The notes beneath the pieces are model-generated. The model saw nothing but the letters and a program-made list of their open reading frames with translations. It did no database searches and was not told where the DNA came from. A DNA stretch of 64,000 bases, taken from assembly GCA_016938735.1 (NCBI GenBank), contig JAFGUB010000029.1:1-64000 (forward strand), given 5' to 3'. Position numbers and translations under genes: made by a program. Source of the DNA: Campylobacterales bacterium (GTDB lineage: Bacteria; Campylobacterota; Campylobacteria; Campylobacterales; Sulfurimonadaceae). This document shows, piece after piece, positions 57,901 to 64,000 of the stretch (within the stretch, counting starts at the first letter, position 1; each line of letters begins with the position of its first letter).

Positions 57901-59228
57901 TTCAATGTTTTTCGATTCTCTTCAAGCTCGGTAATGTCCTCCGAAAAAGCGATATATTTATCCGGTTTGCCGTTGGCATCAACGATCATAATAATCTCTA
58001 GGTAGGCCGGATAGATCTCTCCATTTTTACGGCGGTCATATAACCTACCCTTCCAATAGCGTCGGGTGTAGACACTCTCCCACAGCTCTTCGTAAAATTT
58101 TTTATCTTGTAATCCGGAGTTCAATAAACTGGGATTTTTTCCGATGACTTCACTGATCGGATAGCCGGTTATGGCAGTGAAAGCGGGATTGGCGCTCAGA
58201 ATTTGATTGTCGGCGTTGCAAACGATCATGGCCTGTTTGCTGTTGTTGTAGATGTATATCGCCAATTCTCGCTCGGTGATATCAGAATGTGTTCCTATCA
58301 TGCGCAGCGCTTTTCCGTCTTCTGTGCGTTCGACAACTTTCCCACGCGTCATCACCCAGCGACAGCTTCCATCGCTTTTCATGACGCGATGTGAGTTGAT
58401 AAACAACTCGGTTTTGCCGTCTAAATGATCTTGCAGATCGAGTTCTGCTTTTTCGATGTCATCAGGGTGAATGTATCCAGATTCCGAATCGAGCTCACGA
58501 TAGTTATCGAGAATTTGCTCTACTTGAGCCCCTTTATTGATGGTATGAAGCACCTGCTTGGGAATATCCCAGTGCCAGATCTCTTCCGTGCCTGCATCCA
58601 AGAGGAGCTTCCACTTCTCTTCGCTTTTGCGCAGCTCCTCTTCGACTTTAAGGCGTTTTGATTTTTCACGCATCAGATCAATAGTTCGACTCGAGAGGGT
58701 GTCATACATGCTTAAGACAGTATTGATCAGTAAGATCGCCGCTCCCCCCATCTGTTCGTTGGAGTGCTGTTTTGCCTCTGTAAGATTCATACCCTGCTGC
58801 ACTCCCTCAAGCACCAATGCCATGCGCTTGTCTTCATCCAAAATATGACGTGCGAGCCATGTGGTCAAATAATTGACCAGCTCTTTAAGCACCTCCTCTT
58901 GTGCTCTGTGTTGAAGGTTGCTTTTGAGGTTGAGCACCTCATGTGAAAATTGCACATGCGATGCGTGATGCTTTTGAAGCGCGCTGTCTTCAATGAGCAC
59001 CTTTTGCCAGATCCTCTCTTCGTCATTAAAGTGAAAGTTGGCGTAGTCAATCAACTCTTCAAGTACAGAGTCCAGTACGATCTCTTCGGCGTGGTTGACC
59101 AGATGATAGGCCAGCTTGTTGATGATGGCGACCAGTTTTCGATGTTGTGTATCGATACTTGTGATCCCGAGTTCAAAATTTGAATTCCAAGGGAACACTT
59201 CAACATCTACAAAAGTTTCGGTACGCAA
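57156..59228 (-). CDS. Hemerythrin-PAS-PAS histidine kinase
   Basis: 690 residues, cytoplasmic. Residues 12-140 are a bacteriohemerythrin domain with the full di-iron set: His29, His66-x3-Glu70, His87-x3-His91, His128-x4-Asp133. Such domains bind oxygen or NO. Two PAS domains follow (about 205-325 and 325-445; second with NGEIYPAYLEI), then HisKA (AHQWRQPLGAIS) and HATPase with GTGLGLHMSK. The start at 59228 gives MRTETFVDVEVFPW. Third gene of the operon, overlapping the phytochrome gene by four bases and sharing its transmitter sequence. Confidence 0.93.
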   Translation of the reverse strand: MRTETFVDVEVFPWNSNFELGITSIDTQHRKLVAIINKLAYHLVNHAEEIVLDSVLEELIDYANFHFNDEERIWQKVLIEDSALQKHHASHVQFSHEVLNLKSNLQHRAQEEVLKELVNYLTTWLARHILDEDKRMALVLEGVQQGMNLTEAKQHSNEQMGGAAILLINTVLSMYDTLSSRTIDLMREKSKRLKVEEELRKSEEKWKLLLDAGTEEIWHWDIPKQVLHTINKGAQVEQILDNYRELDSESGYIHPDDIEKAELDLQDHLDGKTELFINSHRVMKSDGSCRWVMTRGKVVERTEDGKALRMIGTHSDITERELAIYIYNNSKQAMIVCNADNQILSANPAFTAITGYPISEVIGKNPSLLNSGLQDKKFYEELWESVYTRRYWKGRLYDRRKNGEIYPAYLEIIMIVDANGKPDKYIAFSEDITELEENRKTLKRQEDKLVQQSRMAMMGEMISMIAHQWRQPLGAISSCVLDMEMKLEIEAFDLQTPEGLNECTEYYKTSLLDISGFVKVLTTTIDDFRNFYKPQREMLETRIEVPVLKALKILGYLTSQNAIELEESYEANSTVTLSMSEIMQVVINILRNAQENFQIKQTPKPRIRIRSYETQQSVILELCDNGGGIPDALLEKIFDPYFTTKSADEGTGLGLHMSKTIIEVHHEGSISAKNIDDGVCFVIALPKKRA

Positions 59229-59243
59229 GATGGCTCCTTGGGT

Positions 59244-60311
59244 TTAAAAAAACTCTATTGCATCCTCATTTGATTCATCAAGCATAAACATGGCGATGAT
59301 CTGACGAATACTGAGTTTGGTAGGTTCATGTATATGATGAATGTTTTTCATTGCCATGCTCTCAACGCTGAACCGACGGGTATAGCGCTCAACATCATTG
59401 GCAATCGCGTCAAAAAGAGCGATCAATTGGTCTTGATCTCCCTGAAACATGGAGACAAAAGCTTCACTATTCTGGGCGATGGAGATGGAAAGATCTTCAA
59501 AGCTTTTGGCCAGAGGATCCAAAAAGGGTGTATAGTGCAACAGAATGGATGAAATTTTTTGAAGATGTTCGGAGACTTTAAAAATAGTTGTCGTGTCTTC
59601 AAAAGGATCATATCTGGAGAGCAGTTCTAGGATTTCATCAAACAGTTCGGAGAGTTCTTCACAATCCTCAGGAAGAAACAGAACATTTTCGTCACCTTCA
59701 TCTTCATCTTCGGCAAAATATTCGTTCAATAGACCATGACCCTGCTCTAAAAGGTTTTCAAGCTGTTGGTGTTTGATCTCTACAACGACCGATTGCTGCT
59801 CATAACGGCGTATTTGTTCTTCAAGCCTCTTTTTTTCAATATTAAGCTGCATCGTTAATGCGGTCATTTCGTCAATATAGCGATTGATCAGTCTATGGTC
59901 ACAAACTGCCTGACAGACCTTAAAGAGTGTAGCTTTTAATTGATCGGCTTGAAGGGGTTTGGTTAAAAATCCATTGACACCCAAATTGATTGCTTGCTGC
60001 AGATAATGAATTTCATTGTGTGCAGTGATAAAGACAACAGCCTGTTCAGGGTTAAATGCAAGGATCTCCCGACACATCTCTATGCCGCTAAGGTGAGGCA
60101 TGTCGATATCACTAATGATCAGATCATAGGAGCTGTTAGAGGTGCGATATTTTTGCAATCCCTCCTGTCCATCTTCTGCAGTATCAACTTTTAAAAAGTA
60201 GTTTTCAAAAAGAGAGGATGTTTTACTGCGTAGAGCAGCATCGTCTTCTACATAGAGCACGCTCATGGTTTTGGAATATTCACGGATTAATTTGTTATCG
60301 ATATGTTTCAT
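59244..60311 (-). CDS. Receiver protein with coiled coil and unknown C-terminal domain
   Basis: 355 residues. Receiver (about 15-130) with LYVEDDAALRS, phospho-Asp in LIISDIDMPHLSG and Lys in LTKPLQ, very similar to the receiver of the GGDEF-EAL protein at 51.5-53.3 kb. A coiled coil (about 150-200), an acidic stretch (EDEDEGDENV), then about 130 helical residues with no DNA-binding, GGDEF or Hpt motif I can recognise. ATG 60311 is chosen; it overlaps the HD-GYP gene end by 17 bases. Possibly a phosphate sink or protein-interaction output for the operon's kinases. Confidence 0.82.
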   Translation of the reverse strand: MKHIDNKLIREYSKTMSVLYVEDDAALRSKTSSLFENYFLKVDTAEDGQEGLQKYRTSNSSYDLIISDIDMPHLSGIEMCREILAFNPEQAVVFITAHNEIHYLQQAINLGVNGFLTKPLQADQLKATLFKVCQAVCDHRLINRYIDEMTALTMQLNIEKKRLEEQIRRYEQQSVVVEIKHQQLENLLEQGHGLLNEYFAEDEDEGDENVLFLPEDCEELSELFDEILELLSRYDPFEDTTTIFKVSEHLQKISSILLHYTPFLDPLAKSFEDLSISIAQNSEAFVSMFQGDQDQLIALFDAIANDVERYTRRFSVESMAMKNIHHIHEPTKLSIRQIIAMFMLDESNEDAIEFF

Positions 60312-61080
60312 GGTGACTCCTACGGTGCAGTGTGATGAATACATTGACCAGCTCTCTATCCAACTGAGATAGCAACTCTCTCTTCATGTAAATGAGTGCT
60401 TCAAAGCTTGAGTAGTTTCTGCGAAATGTACGGCGTGTGGTTAAAGCATCAAACACATCACACATACCTATGATACGCGCATATTTTGGGATTCTTCTTC
60501 CTTTAAGCCCTTCGGGATAGCCGGAGCCGTCAAGTCGCTCATGGTGATAGAGTACGCCGTGAAGGATGCTCAGATCATCAACACCGTTTCGGATCAGAAT
60601 CTGCGTACCGTAGCGCGAATGCATCTTTACCTGCTCAAACTCATCCTCTTCCAAAAGGGTCGGTTTATCTAAAATAGCCGCATCGATATGGAGTTTCCCC
60701 AAATCATGCGTGAGTGCCGCAAAGACAAGCCCCCGCATTTTGTCAAGCTCAAACGAGAGTTTTTGGCCCAGAATCGCGCTGAGAAACGCTACATTGGTCG
60801 AGTGCTCGTAGGTGGAGTAGTTAAGCGAAATAAAGCCCAAAAAAAGCGGAAAGATTTGGTCGCATTGAGATACCTCTATGATCTCTTCAACACAGTGACG
60901 CAACTTCTCGACATCAAACAGCTCATCGCCGGAGGCGAATATCTCTTGCATCAATTCGGCTGTTTTGGAGTACACGGCGATCAGACTACTGTTTTGTTGT
61001 TTCAAAAATAGAGGCTCTTTCTGGTTGGATTGATAGCTGTTATAGCTTTGATTTGTTCTTGCTGTAACGGCTTGAAGCAT
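60295..61080 (-). CDS. HD-GYP phosphodiesterase
   Basis: 261 residues: a helical N terminus (1-85), then an HD-GYP domain: EHSTNVAFLS, THDLGKLHID (HD pair), HHERLDGSGYPEGL (GYP loop) and DVFDALTTRRTFR. All metal-binding positions seem kept, so it should hydrolyse cyclic-di-GMP or a similar dinucleotide. First gene of the minus-strand operon, with direct-repeat promoter C 50 bases upstream. Confidence 0.9.
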   Translation of the reverse strand: MLQAVTARTNQSYNSYQSNQKEPLFLKQQNSSLIAVYSKTAELMQEIFASGDELFDVEKLRHCVEEIIEVSQCDQIFPLFLGFISLNYSTYEHSTNVAFLSAILGQKLSFELDKMRGLVFAALTHDLGKLHIDAAILDKPTLLEEDEFEQVKMHSRYGTQILIRNGVDDLSILHGVLYHHERLDGSGYPEGLKGRRIPKYARIIGMCDVFDALTTRRTFRRNYSSFEALIYMKRELLSQLDRELVNVFITLHRRSHHETYR

Positions 61081-61126
61081 TGAATATTCCGTTTAAAGTG
61101 TGATGGTCTTAAGGAACTTTGCGTGA

Positions 61127-61159
61127 ATGATACCCGCCGAGTGTTGGATGAGTGTTGGA
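61127..61159 (-). promoter_or_regulatory. Direct-repeat promoter C (six-gene minus operon)
   Basis: Read on the minus strand: TCCAACACT (61159-61151), CA, TCCAACACT (61148-61140), seven bases, TATCAT (61132-61127) as -10. Confidence 0.75.
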
Positions 61160-61168
61160 TAGAAGTGC

Positions 61169-61201
61169 TCCAACACTCATCCAACACTCTTTGAGTAATA
61201 T
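61169..61201 (+). promoter_or_regulatory. Direct-repeat promoter B (PAS-PAS-HD-GYP gene)
   Basis: TCCAACACT (61169-61177), CA, TCCAACACT (61180-61188), seven bases, TAATAT (61196-61201) as -10. With promoter C it forms a 21-base inverted repeat with nine bases between the arms. Confidence 0.75.
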
Positions 61202-61232
61202 TGATCAACCGATAATACATGGGAGGGTGAAA

Positions 61233-62657
61233 ATGTCACATCAGCATCATGCGTGGAGGGAGGAGCAACATCTGCTTGAGCAGTACAAGGAGATTGTGGA
61301 TATCAGCAATATTGTCTCCAAAGCCAACCGATACGGAACCATCACTTATGTCAACAGTCACTTTTGCAAACTCGCGGGCTATACCAAAGAGGAGCTTTTA
61401 GGCAAACCTCATAGTATTGTGCGCCATCCCGACATGCCAAAAAAGCTCTTTGAGCAGATGTGGCGAACCATTGAAGCCAAAAACATTTGGAACGGAGTCG
61501 TCAAAAATAGAGCCAAAGACGGCCATAGCTACTACGTCGATACAACGATCAAGCCCATTTTGAACCGCGACGGCGATATTGTTGAGTACATCGCCATTCG
61601 CAAAGACATTACGGAGCTTGAGGAGTTTAGGCAGCAGCTTGAAAACGAGCTGAGCGTCAAAGAGGAGAACCTGCAGGAGATGATGCGCCGCTCGCGCGAA
61701 TACCACAAGGCGATGGATGAGAGCACGATTTTGGTACGTGTCGATCTGAATGGAAAAATCACCTACATCAACCGCGAATTTACCCATGCGCTTGGCTATA
61801 CGGCGGCTGAAATCATCGGACAGGATCACCGCATTTTAAAACACCCCGATACCCCAAAGGTGATTATCAAAAATATTTGGGAAACGATTGTGTCGGGCAG
61901 AACATGGAAGGGGATCATTCAAGATTGCGACAAAAATGGTAAGACCGTCTGGCTCGACACCGTCATCGTACCGATCAAGAACATGAAAGAGGAGGTGGTG
62001 GAGTACCTCACCATCCGCCATAACGTTTCTGAAATCATACAGCTGCATGAAGAGATCGAAACGACCCAAGGGGAGTTGATCTATACCCTAGGCGCGGCTG
62101 CCGAAACACGCAGCAAAGAGACCGGCAACCATATCAAGCGCGTTGCACACTACTCCAGACTGTTGGCGCGGCTTTACGGTTTAAACAATAAAGAGGCCGA
62201 AATCCTTTTTCAGGCTTCTCCGATGCACGACATAGGAAAGCTCGCCATACCCGATCATGTACTCAATAAATCGGGCAGGCTCGATGACGAGGAGTGGGAG
62301 ATCATGCGCACGCACAGTGAAGTAGGCTATAAAATCCTTAATAACTCAACCAGACCCATTCTCAAAGCAGCGGCCATTGTGGCGTATGAACATCATGAGA
62401 AGTGGGACGGAAGCGGCTATCCGCGCGGGCTTAAAGGCGAAGAGATTCACCCGTTTGGACGGATCACCGCGCTCGCCGATGTCTTCGATGCGCTCGGTAG
62501 CGAACGGGTCTATAAAAAGGCTTGGCCGCTGGAGCAGATTATTGAATATTTAAACACCCAAAAGGGGCGGCATTTTGATCCTAGGCTTGTAGCGCTTTTT
62601 CTAAGCCGTCTTGACGATTTCTTGGCCGTTCGAGACCAATTTCAAGATGAGCTGTAG
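61233..62657 (+). CDS. PAS-PAS-HD-GYP phosphodiesterase
   Basis: 474 residues, soluble. PAS 1 (about 20-135: ITYVNSHFCKLAGYTKEELLG), PAS 2 (about 165-285: ITYINREFTHALGYTAAEIIG), then HD-GYP (about 290-474) with SPMHDIGKLAIPDHVLNK, HHEKWDGSGYPRGLKGEEI and ADVFDALGSERVYK. Both catalytic signatures are intact. PAS domains of this kind may bind heme, flavin or small molecules; no heme motif can be assigned. GGGAGGG sits eight bases before the ATG. Confidence 0.92.
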   Translation: MSHQHHAWREEQHLLEQYKEIVDISNIVSKANRYGTITYVNSHFCKLAGYTKEELLGKPHSIVRHPDMPKKLFEQMWRTIEAKNIWNGVVKNRAKDGHSYYVDTTIKPILNRDGDIVEYIAIRKDITELEEFRQQLENELSVKEENLQEMMRRSREYHKAMDESTILVRVDLNGKITYINREFTHALGYTAAEIIGQDHRILKHPDTPKVIIKNIWETIVSGRTWKGIIQDCDKNGKTVWLDTVIVPIKNMKEEVVEYLTIRHNVSEIIQLHEEIETTQGELIYTLGAAAETRSKETGNHIKRVAHYSRLLARLYGLNNKEAEILFQASPMHDIGKLAIPDHVLNKSGRLDDEEWEIMRTHSEVGYKILNNSTRPILKAAAIVAYEHHEKWDGSGYPRGLKGEEIHPFGRITALADVFDALGSERVYKKAWPLEQIIEYLNTQKGRHFDPRLVALFLSRLDDFLAVRDQFQDEL

Positions 62658-62670
62658 CGATACGCATCAA

Positions 62671-62703
62671 TCCAACAGTGATCCAACACTCTTGGGATAA
62701 AAT
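62671..62703 (+). promoter_or_regulatory. Direct-repeat promoter D (kinase/regulator pair)
   Basis: TCCAACAGT (62671-62679), GA, TCCAACACT (62682-62690), seven bases, TAAAAT (62698-62703) as -10. The gene behind it encodes the local two-component pair, so autoregulation is likely. Confidence 0.72.
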
Positions 62704-62730
62704 ACGGATATAGCAACGCTGGAGCGCTTA

Positions 62731-63537
62731 ATGGCATGTTTTTTAGTAGCATTGATAGTGATTTTGGCGCTGGCGCTGACCTACTACGTCGTGATGTTTC
62801 AGCGCCAGAAGAGGCAATGCGGCGTCCTTCTTGACGAGCTGAACCAATCTACGGCGCAGCAAACCTTTTTTATGCGCAAAATGATCCACGAGATGAACAC
62901 CCCCTTAAGCGCGATAGAGCTAAACGTCTCCACGCTGCTCAAAGAGCGCTGTTGTACCCATAGTGTCGAAATGATCAAAAGCTCCGCACGTATGCTGGCG
63001 ACCATCTATGAAGATATCGCGTTTCACGTCGGTAAAGAGAAGATCTGCTACCCCGCGCAGTGGATCGATTTGGAGTCGTTTGTGGCTGATCGGATGCTCT
63101 ATTTTGACACGATGGCCAGCGTCAAAAACATCTTTCTTGAGATGCAATCAGATCCGGAGTGCTACGTCTATATCAGCAAAACGGAGCTTCAGCGCATCGT
63201 GGACAACACCCTCTCCAATGCCATCAAGTACTCCACCAGCGCCTCGCCGATCATCGACATTACGATCATTCATGTCGATGGCGCGATTGAGCTGATCTTC
63301 AAAGATACCGGTATCGGCATGAGTGACGATGAGGTCAAAAATCTCTTTGTCTCCTACTACCGGGGTATGCACAATGCGCAGGGACTTGGGCTTGGCATGA
63401 GCATCATCAAGAAGATTTGCGACGACTACGACATAGTCATCCGCGTGCAGAGTAAAAAGAGAGAGGGAAGCCTCTTTAGCTATACCTTTCCGCCCAAAAT
63501 GGTCACAAAAGATCCAAGTGCCAACGGTCATCCATGA
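62731..63537 (+). CDS. Small histidine kinase
   Basis: 268 residues: one membrane segment (about 4-23), short linker with no sensor domain, HisKA with His53 in MIHEMNTPLSAIEL, and HATPase with DNTLSNAIKYS, FKDTGIGMS and GLGLGMSIIKKICDDY. With no periplasmic domain it may sense within the membrane or via partner proteins. GGAG six bases before ATG. Its stop overlaps the regulator start (ATGA). Confidence 0.9.
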   Translation: MACFLVALIVILALALTYYVVMFQRQKRQCGVLLDELNQSTAQQTFFMRKMIHEMNTPLSAIELNVSTLLKERCCTHSVEMIKSSARMLATIYEDIAFHVGKEKICYPAQWIDLESFVADRMLYFDTMASVKNIFLEMQSDPECYVYISKTELQRIVDNTLSNAIKYSTSASPIIDITIIHVDGAIELIFKDTGIGMSDDEVKNLFVSYYRGMHNAQGLGLGMSIIKKICDDYDIVIRVQSKKREGSLFSYTFPPKMVTKDPSANGHP

Positions 63538-64000
63538 GAGCCTTACTGCTAGAGGATGATTTCAACACCTCTTTTGTGATCGCTGCCCGGCTCGAAACGA
63601 TGGGTTATAGCGTCGATAAGTGCTTTGACGGCGAGTGCGCGATGAATGCGGTGTACGCCAAGCAGTACGATGTCTACATACTCGATTTGATGGTGCCCAA
63701 CGTCGATGGATACGAGGTGCTAGAGTATATCGTGAGCAGTAATCCGCTCGCGGCCACCATTGTTATTTCGACGCACATTGAGATAGAGTATCTTAAAAAA
63801 GCATTCCAAAAGGGGTGCAGCGACTACTTGAAAAAGCCTTTTGAGATGGAAGAACTGCTGCTACGAATCAGAAATGTGGTGCGTCTCACCGGCAGCAAAA
63901 CCAATACGGAGATCATCAATCTCTCGCAAGGCTATAGCTACTCACTCCCCAAAAACGAACTCTACTATTACGACGAGCTGATTGAGCTGACCAAAATCGA
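63534..64000 (+). CDS. OmpR-type response regulator (cut by the window edge)
   Basis: First 155 residues only. Receiver with LLLEDDFNTS, phospho-Asp51 in YILDLMVPNVDG, and Lys in DYLKKPFEMEELLLRIRNVVR; the final part YSYSLPKNELYYYDELIEL is how winged-helix domains of the OmpR/PhoB class begin. Translationally coupled to the kinase. It is the best candidate to bind the 11-bp-period direct repeats at promoters A-D, since OmpR/PhoB regulators bind such repeats in place of a -35 box. Confidence 0.88.
   Translation, partial: MRALLLEDDFNTSFVIAARLETMGYSVDKCFDGECAMNAVYAKQYDVYILDLMVPNVDGYEVLEYIVSSNPLAATIVISTHIEIEYLKKAFQKGCSDYLKKPFEMEELLLRIRNVVRLTGSKTNTEIINLSQGYSYSLPKNELYYYDELIELTKI

Noticed and set aside
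61139-61189. 21-base inverted repeat read as a terminator or IS end
   Set aside because: It lies between divergent genes, is not followed by T on either side, and resolves into two back-to-back direct-repeat promoters also found at 44.7 and 62.7 kb.

Overview
The window is chromosomal DNA of a free-living, flagellated bacterium of the Campylobacterota, most likely a sulfur- or hydrogen-oxidising relative of Sulfurimonas or Sulfuricurvum. The reasons are the family resemblance of nearly every housekeeping protein, the monomeric isocitrate dehydrogenase, the four-subunit 2-oxoglutarate:acceptor oxidoreductase OorDABC, an SdhABE-type succinate/fumarate enzyme, a RibBA with a degenerate RibA half, and histidine kinases of the HQWRQPL type common in this phylum. 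Species cannot be named from the sequence alone; base composition looks close to half G+C by eye.

Layout. 1-4710: tRNA-Leu, flgL behind a perfect sigma-54 promoter, ftsK. 4711-14080: acnB, an outer-membrane barrel (MipA/OmpV-PagL type), lolA, secA, a LolC/E permease and mltG. 14180-24209: central carbon metabolism in one direction (icd, mdh, fumC, sucCD, a small CxxC protein, oorDABC). 24310-28740: rnpB, gltA with a small partner, an orphan receiver-ribbon-helix-helix regulator, tRNA-Glu, ribBA and a tandemly duplicated tRNA-Gln/tRNA-fMet pair. 28873-39056: a 21-codon candidate gene, a Kunitz-domain lipoprotein, recR, dnaJ, a heme-motif diguanylate cyclase, an MscS channel, ychF, an unknown gene, psd, truD and thiL. 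39152-44653: a degenerate GGDEF protein, sdhABE and yaeQ.

44692 to the right edge is almost wholly signal transduction: a stand-alone Cache sensor, a PhnD-type hybrid kinase, a decayed heme-sensor kinase, then a tightly overlapping six-gene minus-strand operon (HD-GYP phosphodiesterase, receiver protein, hemerythrin-PAS-PAS kinase, bacteriophytochrome kinase, membrane-sensor kinase, receiver-GGDEF-EAL protein), a divergent PAS-PAS-HD-GYP gene, and a kinase/OmpR-type regulator pair that runs off the edge. Four promoters here (44.7 kb, both directions at 61.15 kb, 62.7 kb) share one architecture: two 9-bp direct repeats TCCAACACT on an 11-bp period, exactly 7 bp before a -10 box. The local OmpR-type regulator is the natural candidate to bind them, so light, oxygen/NO and other inputs would converge on cyclic-di-GMP turnover under one switch.

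A second window-wide signal is a highly iterated palindrome, TACATGTA (28 copies; 14 are the full TTACATGTAA), found in genes, between genes, in a helix of RNase P RNA and in apparent terminators.
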